Origin: Thalassomonas sp. RHCl1
Lineage (GTDB): Bacteria > Pseudomonadota > Gammaproteobacteria > Enterobacterales > Alteromonadaceae
Direction: 5' to 3'
NCBI RefSeq assembly: GCF_947387555.1
Contig: NZ_CANDNZ010000014.1
Location: 1 to 64,000 of the forward strand
Length of the DNA: 64,000 nt
This document shows positions 38,933 to 50,532 of the stretch, piece by piece. The notes under the pieces were generated by a model, which saw only the letters and a list, made by a program, of their open reading frames with translations, was not told the origin of the DNA and ran no database searches. The position numbers and the translations under genes are program-made. How positions within the stretch are numbered: position 1 is the first letter of the stretch; each line of letters begins with the position of its first letter.

Positions 38933-40092
38933 TGTGCTAACAACCCCTGGCAGATATTGCCGACAGTATCGGTGGCATCGTTATGGGCCGCGGCTATCGC
39001 CGCCTTGGCCATCGCCTCGACTTCCCTCTCGTCAGTAAAAAGTCCGCTGAGCATCTGTGCCAGGGCTGCTGCATTAAATTCATTTTGCGGCAATAACTTA
39101 GCCGCGCCATGCGCCACTAAATACATTGCATTTTTTGTCTGGTGATCATCTACCGCATGGGGTAAAGGCACAAAAATAGCTGCCTTGCCCGCCATCGCCA
39201 GTTCGGAAACCGTCAATGCTCCTGCCCGGCAGATCACTAAATCGGCCCAGCGATAAGCCGCGGCCATATCCTTAATAAAATCTCCTACCCGTACCTGGTG
39301 TTCATCAACACCGGCTTCCCGGTAGGCCGATAATACGACCTCCTGGTTATTGGCCCCGCTCTGGTGCCATACCTGAACCGGCTGTTCCAGTTTAGACACG
39401 GCCACAGGCACAACATCGTTGAGCACTTTTGCCCCCAGGCTGCCGCCGACCACCAGGATTTTTTTGCCTGTTGCCGCTTGCGCTAACGGCTCCTGCTCAG
39501 CCTCTGACTCTTGCTCGACATTGCTTTGCGCTATGGTCCGGCGCACCGGGTTACCCACCACCTGGCAGTTAACCTTGGCATCATAAGCGCCGGGAAATGC
39601 CGCCAATACTTTAGTGGCCACTTTTGCCAGTAAGCGGTTGCTCATGCCCGCCACGGCATTTTGTTCATGTAATACCAAAGGTTTTCTCATTAACCAAGCG
39701 GCAACACCGCCCGGTCCGCTGGCATAACCACCCATGCCCAGTACCACATCCGGTTTGACGGCACGGATAATGGTAATTGACTGCCACAGTGAGCGGATAA
39801 GGTTAAAAGGTAATTTCAACCAGCCCTTTAACCCTTTGTTTCTCAGCCCGCTGATATTAATGAAAGATATCGGGTAGCCATGTTCAGGCACCAACTTAGC
39901 TTCCATCCGCTCGGAGGTACCCAGCCAGTGGATATTCCAGCCCCGGGCCTCAAGGTGCTGAGCGACTGCAATACCCGGGAAAATGTGACCGCCGGTACCG
40001 CCTGCCATCACCAATAGGGTAGGCTTTTCACCGTTCACTTTATTTACCTTTCCAGAAGGCATCACTGAAGGCTTAGCGGAAGATATGCTCAT
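38929..40092 (-). CDS. murG: Lipid II synthase MurG (GlcNAc transferase)
   Basis: Peripheral membrane glycosyltransferase that adds GlcNAc to lipid I. 387 residues with [16 protein letters not shown] at the N-terminus, [20 protein letters not shown], and [12 protein letters not shown] in the UDP-GlcNAc domain. The extra roughly 25 N-terminal residues before the first motif are poorly conserved; the start is supported by the ATGA overlap with ftsW. Confidence 0.97.
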   Translation of the reverse strand: MSISSAKPSVMPSGKVNKVNGEKPTLLVMAGGTGGHIFPGIAVAQHLEARGWNIHWLGTSERMEAKLVPEHGYPISFINISGLRNKGLKGWLKLPFNLIRSLWQSITIIRAVKPDVVLGMGGYASGPGGVAAWLMRKPLVLHEQNAVAGMSNRLLAKVATKVLAAFPGAYDAKVNCQVVGNPVRRTIAQSNVEQESEAEQEPLAQAATGKKILVVGGSLGAKVLNDVVPVAVSKLEQPVQVWHQSGANNQEVVLSAYREAGVDEHQVRVGDFIKDMAAAYRWADLVICRAGALTVSELAMAGKAAIFVPLPHAVDDHQTKNAMYLVAHGAAKLLPQNEFNAAALAQMLSGLFTDEREVEAMAKAAIAAAHNDATDTVGNICQGLLAQ

Positions 40093-41312
40093 TTTCTTCC
40101 TCCAGATGTTGCCTGGATGTTTTGCAACCGCACTTCATGGTCGATACGGATCAACACCACCACAGCTATGGTCATGATGATCATCGAGCTGCCGCCATAA
40201 CTTATCAGCGGCATGGTCAGCCCTTTAGTCGGTACGATACCGGCGCTGGCGCCGACATTGACCGCTGCCTGGAAACTCATCCAGATACCGATGGAATAGG
40301 CAAAATAACCTTCAAAAAACTTCTCCTGTGCCAATGCTTTACGGCCAAGCAACAGCGCCTTGATCACCAGGATAAAGCTCAGCAGCAAGATCACGCTGAT
40401 ACCGATAAAACCAAATTCTTCCGCCAATACCGCCATCACAAAGTCGGTATGGGCCTCCGGCAAGTATTCCAGCTTCTGGATACTGTTACCCAGACCCTGA
40501 CCAAACATTTCACCACGACCGTACGCCATCAGCGACTGGGTCAGCTGATAACCGCTACCAAAGGGATCCTGCCAGGGATCGAGGAAACTGGTAATACGCC
40601 GCCAGCGATAAGGTTCAAAAACCGCCAGCAAAGACAGGGCGGTGACCCCGACACTGGCAATACCGATAAACTGCCATAACTTGGCTCCTGCAAGGAACAG
40701 CAAGCCAAAGGTAGTGACAAACATCACGATAATGGTACCCAAGTCAGGCTGCGCCAATAACATCAGCGCCAGCAGGAAGAATACCACCAGGGGTTTCAGG
40801 AAACCTTTAAAATTTTCCATCACCTCATCCCGCCGCCTGACCAGGTAAGCCGACAGGTAACAAAAGAAAAACAGCTTGGCGGGCTCTGCCGCCTGTATGG
40901 TAATGGGACCCACAACTATCCAGCGGGTAGCGCCGTTGACCGAGCGACCAACCACAAGCACCACCAGCAGCAACACCATCGCCAGCAGCAACAAGCCGCC
41001 GCTGGATTTTTGCCACCAGCTCATCGGCAGTTGCAAGCTTGCCACGGCAATACCGATACTCAAGACGATATAAATCATGTGGCGGATCACAAAATGGAAC
41101 GGGTTATCAAACAAGCGCTCCGCCACCGGCATCGAAGAGCTGGCCACCATAATCAGCCCCACCATATACATGGCAATTGCCAGGATCAGATAGCTGCGAT
41201 CAAAGGTGGTGGTCGGCGTCGAACTTTGACTTAACCAGTCGGGCATTTTCAATGCTCCCAGCATGCCGCCAAGCCCTTTAAATAAATTCATCTGCGAGAG
41301 AGAAGCCATCAT
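40089..41312 (-). CDS. ftsW: Division-specific peptidoglycan polymerase FtsW
   Basis: SEDS-family glycosyltransferase that polymerises lipid II together with FtsI. 407 residues, about ten membrane helices; SEDS hallmarks include [31 protein letters not shown], and [19 protein letters not shown] near the C-terminus. 4-bp overlaps with murD and murG. Confidence 0.98.
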   Translation of the reverse strand: MMASLSQMNLFKGLGGMLGALKMPDWLSQSSTPTTTFDRSYLILAIAMYMVGLIMVASSSMPVAERLFDNPFHFVIRHMIYIVLSIGIAVASLQLPMSWWQKSSGGLLLLAMVLLLVVLVVGRSVNGATRWIVVGPITIQAAEPAKLFFFCYLSAYLVRRRDEVMENFKGFLKPLVVFFLLALMLLAQPDLGTIIVMFVTTFGLLFLAGAKLWQFIGIASVGVTALSLLAVFEPYRWRRITSFLDPWQDPFGSGYQLTQSLMAYGRGEMFGQGLGNSIQKLEYLPEAHTDFVMAVLAEEFGFIGISVILLLSFILVIKALLLGRKALAQEKFFEGYFAYSIGIWMSFQAAVNVGASAGIVPTKGLTMPLISYGGSSMIIMTIAVVVLIRIDHEVRLQNIQATSGGRK

Positions 41313-42715
41313 GCACTTGCCCCCGGCGCTGCTTTGCCGACAAAGGCCTGTACCGCTTCGGCAAAAACTTGGCCGCGTACGGCAAAGTTTTTAAACATAT
41401 CCAGGCTAGAACAGGCAGGAGATAACAATACGGTATCACCTGCTTTAGCACTTTTTCCGGCAAGGGCAACCGCCTGTTCCAGGCTATCAACCTTGTGGCT
41501 GTTTGCAGCTAATGCAGCCAGCTGTTCGCCGTCTTTCCCCAGGGTGATCAATAAACTCACTTCATCGGTTAACAAGTCTTTTAAAGGCGCAAAGTCTGCC
41601 CCTTTGCCATCACCACCGGCGATTAAAATTAATTGCTGCCCGGCATTTTTAGTTTGCGCCAGACCGGAAATCGCCGCTATGGTAGCGCCGACATTGGTGG
41701 CTTTTGAGTCATTGATCCACAAGATGCCGTCATTGGTTTTCAGCGGCTGGCACCTGTGCGCTAAACCGGTAAAACTGCTTAAATGGCTCAGCATTTGCTC
41801 CAGCGGCCAACCGGCGCTTAAGCCTAAAGCCAGCACCGCCAGACAATTGAGGGCATTATGCACACCCGAGAGCGGCAATTCACGTACCGGGAGCAGCGCC
41901 TGCTGCCCGTACATCAAGTTCAACTCATTATTGATAGTCGTCAAGCCTAAATGGCCATCTTGCGGCGCATCGCTGCCAAAAGAAAGCACTTTACCGTTAA
42001 AGACTTTTTCATCAACCCAGGTAGCACTGTCGTCACGGTTAACCACGGCCACACCGGCTTGTTGATAAATCTTCTGCTTAATGTCGCGGTAATTTTCCAT
42101 GGTCAGATGGCGATCCAGGTGATCATCGCTGAGGTTTAATACCGAGGCCGCCAGCGGTTTCATACTGGAGATGGTTTCCAGCTGAAAACTGGACAACTCC
42201 AATATTAATAACTCAGGGGCTTTGTCGATAAGATCTAATATCGGCACCCCGACATTACCGCCTAATTCGGCATTTAATCCCAGGCTTTGCGCCAGGTGTG
42301 CCAGCAAAGAAACTACAGTGGATTTACCGTTAGAGCCGGTCACGGCAATGACAGGTACATCAGTTAAGCGGCAAAAGAGTTCAACATCCCCCCACACCTG
42401 GCAACCGGGCGAAATAGCACCGGCAATAACCGCTTCTGCCATATCAATACCCGGACTTGCCAGGATAACCTGTGCCGAGGCGATAAGATCAGCATCCCAT
42501 TTGCCTTGCACCAGTTCACAGCCAGGGTAATCCCGCTGAAAAACAGCTTCATCGATCGCCTGTTCCCGGCTATCGTTGACCGCAAACTCAAGCCCCCGGG
42601 ATGCCAGGAAACGGGCACAGGATAACCCTGTTTGTCCCAGACCCAGTATCAGGATACGCTTGCCTGTCAGTTGCTTTAACAGCTCAGGCATAATGTTTGC
42701 GGTAACGTCAGTCAT
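41309..42715 (-). CDS. murD: UDP-N-acetylmuramoyl-L-alanine-D-glutamate ligase
   Basis: Adds D-glutamate to the stem peptide. 468 residues; UDP-binding [15 protein letters not shown]-loop [22 protein letters not shown] and the C-terminal [14 protein letters not shown] signature. 24 bp after mraY, 4-bp overlap with ftsW. Confidence 0.98.
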   Translation of the reverse strand: MTDVTANIMPELLKQLTGKRILILGLGQTGLSCARFLASRGLEFAVNDSREQAIDEAVFQRDYPGCELVQGKWDADLIASAQVILASPGIDMAEAVIAGAISPGCQVWGDVELFCRLTDVPVIAVTGSNGKSTVVSLLAHLAQSLGLNAELGGNVGVPILDLIDKAPELLILELSSFQLETISSMKPLAASVLNLSDDHLDRHLTMENYRDIKQKIYQQAGVAVVNRDDSATWVDEKVFNGKVLSFGSDAPQDGHLGLTTINNELNLMYGQQALLPVRELPLSGVHNALNCLAVLALGLSAGWPLEQMLSHLSSFTGLAHRCQPLKTNDGILWINDSKATNVGATIAAISGLAQTKNAGQQLILIAGGDGKGADFAPLKDLLTDEVSLLITLGKDGEQLAALAANSHKVDSLEQAVALAGKSAKAGDTVLLSPACSSLDMFKNFAVRGQVFAEAVQAFVGKAAPGASA

Positions 42716-42739
42716 GAATATCAGTTTTTATCTTAATTC

Positions 42740-43822
42740 TTATCTTAACTTAAGCGTCGCCAGGCCAACCAATACCAACACCAGGGACATGATCCAGAAA
42801 CGAACGATCACCCTGGGCTCAGGCCAGCCTTTTAACTCATAATGATGGTGTATCGGTGCCATACGGAAAATCCGCTCACCCCGCAATTTATATGAACCTA
42901 CCTGGAGGATCACGGAAACGGTTTCCATCACAAACACGCCTCCCATAATAAACAATACCAGCTCCTGGCGGACCAAAACGGCAATCACACCTAACGCCGC
43001 CCCTAAAGCCAGGGAGCCAACATCTCCCATAAACACCTGCGCCGGATAGGTGTTAAACCAGAGGAAACCTAAGCCTGCACCGACGATGGCGGTACATACC
43101 ACCACCAGTTCACTGGCCAGGGCGATATGCGGAATATGCAGATATGATGAGAAATTCACATTCCCCGTCATATAGGCAAAAATGGCAAAAGCCCCCGCCA
43201 CCATAATCGTGGGCACGATTGCCAGGCCATCAAGGCCATCGGTCAGATTGACCGCATTACTGGTGCCGACAATAACAAAATAACTGAGCACCACATAAAA
43301 GATCCCCAATTGCGGCAGCACATCTTTAATAAAAGGGATCAGCAAAGCGGTTTCTTCCGGCCCCTGGGCAAACCAATACAGGAAAAGCGCCGTGCTTAAA
43401 CCAATCACCGTCTGCCAGAAATACTTCCAGCGGGCGATCAAGCCGTTCGAGTCTTTACGGATCACCTTACGGTAATCGTCGACAAAACCTATCAGGCCGA
43501 AGCTGGCCACCACAAACAGCACCACCCAAACATAGGCGTTACTTAAGTCTCCCCACAGCAATACGCTGAAAATGATCGACCCTAAAATTAAAATACCGCC
43601 CATGGTCGGGGTACCCGACTTGGATAAATGGCTCTCTGGCCCGTCGTCGCGTACCGTCTGGCCAATTTGCATTTTTTGCAGGGCGCGGATCAATTTGGGA
43701 CCGAAATACAGCGAAATCGCCAACGCGGTCAAGGTACTGACAATCGCCCTGAAAGTCAGATAAGAAAAAACGTTAAACCCGGAGTAATATTGGGTTAAAA
43801 ACTCCCCTAACCAAAGTAGCAT
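42740..43822 (-). CDS. mraY: Phospho-MurNAc-pentapeptide translocase
   Basis: Integral membrane enzyme that forms lipid I from UDP-MurNAc-pentapeptide and undecaprenyl phosphate. 360 residues, as in E. coli, with about ten helices; family signatures [45 protein letters not shown] and [15 protein letters not shown]. Its start overlaps the murF stop by 1 bp. Confidence 0.99.
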   Translation of the reverse strand: MLLWLGEFLTQYYSGFNVFSYLTFRAIVSTLTALAISLYFGPKLIRALQKMQIGQTVRDDGPESHLSKSGTPTMGGILILGSIIFSVLLWGDLSNAYVWVVLFVVASFGLIGFVDDYRKVIRKDSNGLIARWKYFWQTVIGLSTALFLYWFAQGPEETALLIPFIKDVLPQLGIFYVVLSYFVIVGTSNAVNLTDGLDGLAIVPTIMVAGAFAIFAYMTGNVNFSSYLHIPHIALASELVVVCTAIVGAGLGFLWFNTYPAQVFMGDVGSLALGAALGVIAVLVRQELVLFIMGGVFVMETVSVILQVGSYKLRGERIFRMAPIHHHYELKGWPEPRVIVRFWIMSLVLVLVGLATLKLR

Positions 43823-45207
43823 CAGACATGTTCCTGTTGTGGCTGGCCGTTCCGCCAGGCTATTATTTCCTGCACAACATGTTCCATATGCGCACTGCGT
43901 GAACCTTTCACCAAAATTGAAATCGGCTGGGATTCGTTATCTAAAGTTTGTGCCAGGGTCGTCACCAGCTGCTCGCGCGAACTGAAATGACGGCCGTTTT
44001 CTTTAAAGGCATCCGCGGTGCTCTGGCTTAACACCCCCAGGGTAAATAAAATATCAATCCCCAAGGATTTGGCATATTCCCCGACTTCCTGATGGTAGCT
44101 GCGTGCTTCAGAGCCCAGCTCTCCCATATCTCCCAGTACCAGTACCCTGACCCCGGGATAAGCGGAGAGCAATTCGATGCCCGCCTTAATGGATTCAACA
44201 TTGGCGTTATAGGTATCATCGATTAACCGGCAGTTACCGTTAAGCTCAAGCAAATTCAAACGACCGTTAACCGGCGTCATCTGCGCCAGCCCCAAACGGA
44301 TATCTTCCAGGCTTGCCCCCAATTCCAAGGTCACGGTAGCTGCTGCCACCGCATTACAGACATTATGCTTACCCGGCACCGTCAGCTGGATATCCACCTG
44401 ACCTTCCCGGGTATTCAGGGTAAACCGGGCACAACCGCTGGCATCTAAACGCACATCCGAGCTATAACAGCTGGCCTCACCGGCACAGGAAAAACGGCGC
44501 ACGGTTTTATCCGTCAGACGCCACTGCCATTTATGGGCATATTTGCAATCCTGGTTATATATGGCGACACCGCCCTCCGGCAGACCTTCAAAGATCTCCC
44601 CTTTTGCCCGGGCAACACCGCATAAATCGCCAAAACCTTCCAGATGGGCGGCGGCAATGTTGTTGATCATCGCCACATCCGGCGCAACCAGGGCGGTGGT
44701 ATAGGCGATTTCCCCGATATGGTTGGCGCCCATTTCAATCACCGCATATTCATGCTGCGGTTCAAGACGCAGCAAGGTTAACGGCACACCGATGTCATTG
44801 TTAAAATTTCCTTTGGTGGCCAATACCTTGCCCAAACGGGACAAGATCGCCGCCACCATTTCTTTTACCGTGGTTTTGCCGCTGCTACCGGTAATACCGA
44901 CGGTTTTCGGTGCGACCTTGGCTTTGATATAAGCCCCGATCTTGCCCAGGGCAATACGGGTATCTTCCACCACCACCTGCGGTATGTCACAGTCTACCCG
45001 GTGATCGACAATCACCGCACTGCAGCCCAAAGCAACCACCTGCTCAATAAAGCGGTGGCCGTCAAAATTAGGGCCTTTTAATGCCAGGAAAACATCCCCG
45101 GCATTAAGCGCCCGGCTGTCGGTGCCGATTTGCTCAACGCTGATATCTGCACCCACCAGGGTTCCCCCGGTTGCCTTTGCTATTTCAGATAAAGGTAAAC
45201 TGATCAT
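43822..45207 (-). CDS. murF: UDP-MurNAc-tripeptide-D-alanyl-D-alanine ligase
   Basis: Adds the D-Ala-D-Ala made by Ddl. 461 residues; P-loop [36 protein letters not shown], and [12 protein letters not shown] in the ligase domain. It starts as ATGA on the stop of the 64-codon ORF and ends 1 bp into mraY. Confidence 0.98.
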   Translation of the reverse strand: MISLPLSEIAKATGGTLVGADISVEQIGTDSRALNAGDVFLALKGPNFDGHRFIEQVVALGCSAVIVDHRVDCDIPQVVVEDTRIALGKIGAYIKAKVAPKTVGITGSSGKTTVKEMVAAILSRLGKVLATKGNFNNDIGVPLTLLRLEPQHEYAVIEMGANHIGEIAYTTALVAPDVAMINNIAAAHLEGFGDLCGVARAKGEIFEGLPEGGVAIYNQDCKYAHKWQWRLTDKTVRRFSCAGEASCYSSDVRLDASGCARFTLNTREGQVDIQLTVPGKHNVCNAVAAATVTLELGASLEDIRLGLAQMTPVNGRLNLLELNGNCRLIDDTYNANVESIKAGIELLSAYPGVRVLVLGDMGELGSEARSYHQEVGEYAKSLGIDILFTLGVLSQSTADAFKENGRHFSSREQLVTTLAQTLDNESQPISILVKGSRSAHMEHVVQEIIAWRNGQPQQEHV

Positions 45208-45398
45208 CGTTCACTCTCGCTTAGACTAAGTCGTTGAAAGTAATCACGTACCAGATAACGCATACTAACATCTGCTTTTTCATTGTTCATTAAACTGTAA
45301 TGCTTTGTAATAACAGTACTTCCTTTATCGCCGGTCATTAATACCGACCTTAAATCCCCCTTGCCGTTTAACCGGAAAGGTAACACTAATTCATTCAT
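45204..45398 (-). CDS. Unrecognised 64-residue ORF between murE and murF
   Basis: I do not recognise this protein. It lies in the usual murE-murF junction and is joined to both by ATGA overlaps (start on the murE stop, stop on the murF start), so it is translated by coupling if at all; no good SD is seen. 64 residues, soluble, no signal peptide, rich in charged residues toward the C-terminus ([19 protein letters not shown]). In E. coli murE and murF overlap directly. The exact double overlap and intact frame argue for a real gene. Confidence 0.65.
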   Translation of the reverse strand: MNELVLPFRLNGKGDLRSVLMTGDKGSTVITKHYSLMNNEKADVSMRYLVRDYFQRLSLSESER

Positions 45399-46933
45399 GA
45401 ACGGCTTTCGCTTTGATGCGCTTTTTCGCTTTGCTGCCGGAAAAAGCCAAGCACCAGTTCACGTTCGTTATATTCAATTTTTTCATCTTTGATAATGATA
45501 TAGTCTTCGTGGCCTTTGCCCGCCAACAGCACCATATCCCCGGCTTTGGCCCGGGATAATGCCGACAGCACCGCCTGGGAGCGGTCGAGGATCACCGTCA
45601 TTTTCTCTGTTTTTTCACAGCCGGCGAGAATATCGCCGACAATCAATTCCGCCGCCTCAAACCTGGGGTTGTCATTGGTGATCACCACATGATCCGCCAA
45701 CTGCTCGGCTATTTTTCCCATCTGTGGGCGTTTGCCTTTATCCCGGTCACCGCCGCAGCCAAAGACCAGCCATAACTGTCCCTGACAGTGGCGGCGGCAT
45801 GCCAGCAAGGCTTTTTCCAGGGCATCTGGGGTATGGGCATAATCCACCACAGCGGTAGCTTTTCCCGGTGCGCTGATATTTTCCATGCGACCCAAAATCG
45901 GCGTAATGGTTTTAACCGCAGCAGCTAAAGCATCCAAGGGCAAATCTTTGGCGAGCAGCACCGCAATTGCCGCCAGCAGGTTATCGACATTAAAGTCTCC
46001 CATCAGCGGACTGTTTATTTCAAAGCGGCCCAAATGCGTGTCCAGGGTAAAACTTGTACCATCAGCGGTCGCCTTGATATTGCCCGCATACAGGTATTGC
46101 GAAAAACTTTTCACCTGCTCGTTGCGACCAAAAACTATCACCGGCTGCGCCTGTGGCCAGTTCGCCAGTTTTTCCCGGGCCCAGTTATCATCGCCATTTA
46201 AGATGGCAATTTGCCCGGCTTCACCGGTAAAGATGGAAAATTTTGCCTCGGCATAATTTTCCATGGTTTGATGGTAATCAAGATGATCGCGGCTAAGGTT
46301 GGTAAAAACCGCAATATCCAGCAAACTGGGGCAAACCCGCTTCTGGGTTAATGCGTGCGAAGAGACTTCCATGGCAACATCGCTGATGCCTTGCCCGGAA
46401 AATTCCGCCAGCAACTGGTGCAGCTGGGTTGGTCCCGGCGTGGTATTGGCAATAGGCTTTAAGGCATCTAATGCACCAGCCCCTACGGTACCGATAATGG
46501 CGCACTCTTGCCGGTATGCCGACAGTAACTTGGCAATGATCTGGCTGGTGCTGGTTTTACCGTTAGTGCCGGTAATACCTGTTATCGTCATTGCCGCTTG
46601 CGGCTCCCGGTAATAGGCCCTGGCCAAATCATAAAGCTTGCTGTCGAGCTGATAGAACTGTACTAAGTTCACAGATTTCTCGCCAAAGCTGCGCTTGATA
46701 ATATTGCCGTGCTGTAAGTGATGCTGGCACTGGGCGATCACCAGATTGGCTCCCGCCAATACCGCTTTTTCTATATGCTGTCGGCCGTCCTGGTTTGTCC
46801 CCAGCACCGCACAAAAGATATCGCCCGGCTGAATTTCCCGGCTGTCGTTAACCAGGTTGCCTGTCGCCAGGGGCTCAATACTGATATCAAACAGGCCCAG
46901 GGCCTGGTCTATGGCGAATTTAGCATCAGACAT
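45395..46933 (-). CDS. murE: UDP-MurNAc-L-alanyl-D-glutamate-2,6-diaminopimelate ligase
   Basis: Adds meso-diaminopimelate to the stem peptide; the DNPRFE motif is the one that selects DAP rather than lysine. I choose the ATG at 46933 (MSDAKFAIDQAL, 512 residues), overlapping the ftsI stop by 8 bp; the frame stays open to 47026 but the added residues lie inside ftsI. P-loop GITGTNGKTSTSQ and DYAHTPDALEKAL are present. Confidence 0.97.
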   Translation of the reverse strand: MSDAKFAIDQALGLFDISIEPLATGNLVNDSREIQPGDIFCAVLGTNQDGRQHIEKAVLAGANLVIAQCQHHLQHGNIIKRSFGEKSVNLVQFYQLDSKLYDLARAYYREPQAAMTITGITGTNGKTSTSQIIAKLLSAYRQECAIIGTVGAGALDALKPIANTTPGPTQLHQLLAEFSGQGISDVAMEVSSHALTQKRVCPSLLDIAVFTNLSRDHLDYHQTMENYAEAKFSIFTGEAGQIAILNGDDNWAREKLANWPQAQPVIVFGRNEQVKSFSQYLYAGNIKATADGTSFTLDTHLGRFEINSPLMGDFNVDNLLAAIAVLLAKDLPLDALAAAVKTITPILGRMENISAPGKATAVVDYAHTPDALEKALLACRRHCQGQLWLVFGCGGDRDKGKRPQMGKIAEQLADHVVITNDNPRFEAAELIVGDILAGCEKTEKMTVILDRSQAVLSALSRAKAGDMVLLAGKGHEDYIIIKDEKIEYNERELVLGFFRQQSEKAHQSESRS

Positions 46934-48701
46934 TGCTTTGCCCCCTGCTAACACCGCTGCCCGCTGCCACTTGTTTTTCGCCGTCAGCGTCTGACAAAGC
47001 AGCACTTGTGGTGGCATCCGGGGCAATATTAAGTAATTGCAATGCCCCTTTCATCACCCGGGAAAATACCGGCGCGGCAATTTCACCGCCGTGATAAAGA
47101 TCGCCGCCGGGTTCGTTAATCATCACCACCACCGCAAGTTCGGGGCGTGACAGCGGTGCGATACCGGCAAAAGTACCGACATAGTCATTACCATAACCGC
47201 CGGCAACCGCCTTGATGGTGGTGCCGGTTTTGCCGCCGACGCGATAGCCGTCAACCTTGGCATTATTCACCTTTTCATTAACCACGTGCTCAAGCATATC
47301 CAGTACTTCGGCGGTATAGTGTTTTGATAACACCCGCTCTCCTTCAGGAATTTTATCGGTTTTCAATATGCTTAACGGCCGCTTGATACCGCCGTTTGCC
47401 AGTGTGCTGTAAAATCTTGCCAGCTGCGCCGGACTGATCGCCAGACCATGACCCCAGGATAAGGTCGCCAGTTCGAATTTCGACCAGCGGCTGCGGTCCG
47501 ACAACATACCCGGGCTTTCACCGATCAAACCGGTACCGGTATCTTCGGCAAAACCCATTTCAAAAAACTTATCCAGCAGGAACTCTTTCGGCACCGACAG
47601 CGCCAGTTTGGTGGTGCCCATATTCGAAGAAGTAACCAGGATATCCGTCAGGCTGAGCTCTCCGCGGTTTCTCGGATCCGAGACCCGGCGACCCCCTAAA
47701 CGCATCCAGCCGGGATTGGTGTCGATCACGGTATCCGGCTCGGCAGCACCAAATTCAAGTGCGGTCAGCACAGTCAGCGGCTTCATGGTGGAGCCGGGTT
47801 CAAAAACATCGGTAATGGCCCGGTTTCTCAACCTGTGGGTGGCGGTATTGGCAAGGTTATTCGGGTTATAGGAGGGGTTATTAACCATGGCCAGGATCTC
47901 GCCGGTATGGACATTGGTTACCACCACAGAGCCGGATCTGGCTTTAAAGGCCGCGACCGCCCCTTTTAATTCTTTATAGGCCAGCGCCTGAATGCGCTGG
48001 TCAATACTCAAGGTCAGATCTTGCGGCGGCCTTGACTCTTCCACCGAAAGGATCTCAATTTTTCTGCCTTTGGCATCTTTTCGGAAACGCTTTTGTCCGC
48101 CGACACCGGTTAACAGCTGATCGTAAACCCGCTCTATGCCCTCAATGCCTTTATCGTCAACATCGGTCACCCCGACAACATGGGCGCTTATTTCCCCTGC
48201 CGGATAAAAACGTTTTGACTCTTTGCGTAAAAATATGCCGGGAATTTTCAGCTCTTTAATGTAATTGGCCATCGCCGGCGAGACTTTACGCTCGACATAG
48301 ACAAAACGTTTTTTCGGGTTTTTTGAGATCCGTCGGGTCAGGCGCTCGACATCCTGGCCGAGTACATCCGCCAGTGCCTGCCAGTGCTCTGTCATGGTCA
48401 GGGCATTGTTTTGCATGATCATCTTAGGATCCGCCCACACGGTTTCCACCGGCACGCTTACCGCCAACTGATCGCCGTTACGGTCGATAATTGAACCCCG
48501 CTGCACGGTATTGGCCAGGGTACGCAATGAGCGCAGATCACCCTGCTTTTTCAGCATATCCGGCTCCACCACCTGGATATAGGCGGCCCTGGCCAGCAAT
48601 CCGAGATAAATCAGCACGATCACAGCCAGCACAACGTAAAAACGCCATGCTATTGCTGTCACCTTGTTTTGCTCTGATTTTCTTTTTACGCTGTCTATCA
48701 T
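46926..48701 (-). CDS. ftsI: Division transpeptidase FtsI (PBP3)
   Basis: Septal peptidoglycan transpeptidase and beta-lactam target, partner of FtsW. 591 residues: one membrane anchor at about 21-40, pedestal domain, then the penicillin-binding domain with catalytic Ser304 (GSTMKP), SSN at 358-360 and KTGT at 491-494. Followed by murE with an 8-bp overlap. Confidence 0.98.
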   Translation of the reverse strand: MIDSVKRKSEQNKVTAIAWRFYVVLAVIVLIYLGLLARAAYIQVVEPDMLKKQGDLRSLRTLANTVQRGSIIDRNGDQLAVSVPVETVWADPKMIMQNNALTMTEHWQALADVLGQDVERLTRRISKNPKKRFVYVERKVSPAMANYIKELKIPGIFLRKESKRFYPAGEISAHVVGVTDVDDKGIEGIERVYDQLLTGVGGQKRFRKDAKGRKIEILSVEESRPPQDLTLSIDQRIQALAYKELKGAVAAFKARSGSVVVTNVHTGEILAMVNNPSYNPNNLANTATHRLRNRAITDVFEPGSTMKPLTVLTALEFGAAEPDTVIDTNPGWMRLGGRRVSDPRNRGELSLTDILVTSSNMGTTKLALSVPKEFLLDKFFEMGFAEDTGTGLIGESPGMLSDRSRWSKFELATLSWGHGLAISPAQLARFYSTLANGGIKRPLSILKTDKIPEGERVLSKHYTAEVLDMLEHVVNEKVNNAKVDGYRVGGKTGTTIKAVAGGYGNDYVGTFAGIAPLSRPELAVVVMINEPGGDLYHGGEIAAPVFSRVMKGALQLLNIAPDATTSAALSDADGEKQVAAGSGVSRGQSNV

Positions 48702-48744
48702 GCCAATCGTATGTTCGTTTTTAATATCAGCTTATGCCCGTTTT

Positions 48745-49059
48745 TTACGGCAAACGTATTACCACTTCGCTTTCGGCATCCGGCCGGCTCATCTCCAATA
48801 ACTTTTGTGCCTGGGTTTCTATCCGGCTGTGCTCCGCCAGTGCATTTTGCTCGAGCAACAGGTTGCGCCATTCGATATCCAATTCATCCCGGTCGGTCAG
48901 CAAGAGTTCAAGCTCGCTGGTGGTCTGGCGATTTAAATGGGTAAAATAAATCACCGAAAACGCCGAAATTACCACCAACAACAACAGCAAATAAATCACT
49001 AAGTGCCGCCTGATATCCTGCCAGATATCAAAAATAAGCACATTACCCGGCTTGGCCAT
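48745..49059 (-). CDS. ftsL: Cell division protein FtsL
   Basis: 104-residue bitopic protein: N-terminal cytoplasmic stretch, one transmembrane helix at about 18-38, then a periplasmic coiled coil (LLTDRDELDIEWRNLLLEQNALAEHSRIE) typical of FtsL, which pairs with FtsB and FtsQ and activates FtsWI. Its start overlaps the rsmH stop by 1 bp. Confidence 0.94.
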   Translation of the reverse strand: MAKPGNVLIFDIWQDIRRHLVIYLLLLLVVISAFSVIYFTHLNRQTTSELELLLTDRDELDIEWRNLLLEQNALAEHSRIETQAQKLLEMSRPDAESEVVIRLP

Positions 49060-49997
49060 TACTGATCCGCTAACCTCTCGGCCACACGCATCACTGAGCT
49101 TCTGGAGCGGACATTATCCTCTACTTCCTGCTTACTGGGTTTTAGCTTACGTCCCACCAGGGCCAGCTTTTTACCCTTCTGTAATTCTTCTTCACTCACA
49201 GGCAGACCCCGCGGTACTTTTTTGCCCTGAGAGTGTTTTTTCATAAACTGTTTTACCAGCCGATCCTCAAGGGAATGGAAGCTGATCACTACTAAGCGAC
49301 CGCCTTGGCTCAAAACTGATAACGAAGCATTTAACGCCTGCTCAATTTGATCCAGTTCGCTGTTGATATACATGCGGATCGCCTGGAAACTCCGGGTTGC
49401 CGGATGTTTTTTAATCTCCCGCTGCGGCGCCGTGGTTTTGATCAATTTCGCCAGTTGTCCGGTACGGGTCAGGGGGTTTTCTTCCCGGCTGTCCACTATG
49501 GCATTGGCGATACGCCAGGCATGTTTTTCTTCACCAAAGGTTTTTAACACCCAGCTGATATCTTCAACATCGGCTTCTGCCAGCCACTGTGCCGCCGTTT
49601 TACCCCGGGTGGTATCCATACGCATGTCCAGCGGACCGTCCTGCATAAAGCTGAAACCACGCTCGGCATCATCGAGCTGGGGTGAAGACACGCCAAGATC
49701 AAGTAAAACGCCGTCTACTTTTCCGATCAGGTCATGCTTTTGCGCTATCTGTTCGAGCGCGGCAAAACCTTCATGTTCTATGGTAAAGCGGGCATCGTCG
49801 GCAAACTTTTCTGCCGCCGCAATCGCGGTGACATCCCGGTCGATGGCGATTAAGCGCCCTTTCTCGGAAAGCTTGGAAAGGATCAACCCGGAATGGCCGC
49901 CACGGCCAAAAGTACAATCGATATAACAACCATCCGGGTTTATTTCTAAACCGGAGACCGCTTCTTCTAACAGCACTGAAATATGTGTATTATCCAT
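49059..49997 (-). CDS. rsmH: 16S rRNA m4C1402 methyltransferase RsmH (MraW)
   Basis: SAM-dependent methyltransferase acting on N4 of C1402 in 16S rRNA. 312 residues with [13 protein letters not shown] at the start, the SAM motif [24 protein letters not shown] and [18 protein letters not shown]. Twelve bp after mraZ; the usual second gene of the dcw cluster. Confidence 0.98.
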   Translation of the reverse strand: MDNTHISVLLEEAVSGLEINPDGCYIDCTFGRGGHSGLILSKLSEKGRLIAIDRDVTAIAAAEKFADDARFTIEHEGFAALEQIAQKHDLIGKVDGVLLDLGVSSPQLDDAERGFSFMQDGPLDMRMDTTRGKTAAQWLAEADVEDISWVLKTFGEEKHAWRIANAIVDSREENPLTRTGQLAKLIKTTAPQREIKKHPATRSFQAIRMYINSELDQIEQALNASLSVLSQGGRLVVISFHSLEDRLVKQFMKKHSQGKKVPRGLPVSEEELQKGKKLALVGRKLKPSKQEVEDNVRSRSSVMRVAERLADQ

Positions 49998-50009
49998 TGT
50001 CTTCTTTTT

Positions 50010-50468
50010 TTAGAGGGAAAGATCCATTAATCTTTCCGTTAATTCAATCTCGCCGGACTGGATCTGGCTGATGCCTTGTTGCATCTGCACCTGCCAGGCC
50101 GCTTCGCTCCAAATCTCAAATTTTTTCAGCTGTCCCACCAACATGATATTTTTATCTAAATTGGCATGCTGGCGCAGCGGACCGTTGATCAAGATCCGGC
50201 CGTTTTTATCCAGGCTGCAGTCGGAGGCATTGCCTAATAACACTTGCTGCAGTAACCGCTCCTGCGGATTCATGCTGGACAGCTCGCATAATTTAAGTTC
50301 TATTTCTTCCCATTCGGGCAGGGGATAAAGCAATAAACAAGGATGTTGTATGTCCACGGTGCAGATCATCTGGCCATCGCAATCGGCAATAAGCTCCTCG
50401 CGATACCTGGTTGGCATCGTGATGCGATTTTTAGTATCTAGCGTAATTGCGCTGGCGCCTCTGAACAT
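50010..50468 (-). CDS. mraZ: Transcriptional regulator MraZ
   Basis: AbrB-fold DNA-binding protein that forms rings and represses its own dcw operon. I start it at the ATG at 50468 (MFRGASAITLDTKNRI, 152 residues, the E. coli length); the frame extends to 50504 but the extra codons lie within the control region. Two MraZ/AbrB repeats, each with a DxxxR signature (LDTKNRITMPTRYR and LDKNGRILI). Three GTGG repeats upstream form its operator. Confidence 0.96.
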   Translation of the reverse strand: MFRGASAITLDTKNRITMPTRYREELIADCDGQMICTVDIQHPCLLLYPLPEWEEIELKLCELSSMNPQERLLQQVLLGNASDCSLDKNGRILINGPLRQHANLDKNIMLVGQLKKFEIWSEAAWQVQMQQGISQIQSGEIELTERLMDLSL

Positions 50469-50500
50469 AACCCTTTTTTTATTATGTGATCTTTTAAGAT

Positions 50501-50525
50501 CCACTATTTCCCACTTTTCCCCACA
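50501..50525. promoter_or_regulatory. MraZ operator: three GTGG(G/A) repeats at 10-bp period
   Basis: The minus strand reads GTGGGGAAAA, GTGGGAAATA, GTGGATCTTA in succession. MraZ binds direct TGGG repeats spaced by five bases, so this fits the known site; the third unit has A for the last G. It lies between the predicted promoter and the mraZ start. Confidence 0.85.
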
Positions 50526-50532
50526 TTGCTAC

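Noticed and set aside
40122-40679. Plus-strand ORF of 185 codons opposite ftsW
   Set aside because: His/Gln-rich antisense shadow of a membrane protein gene; no start signal.
46934-47026. Longer N-terminus of MurE
   Set aside because: These codons lie within ftsI and encode residues unlike the family; the ATG at 46933 begins a typical MurE.
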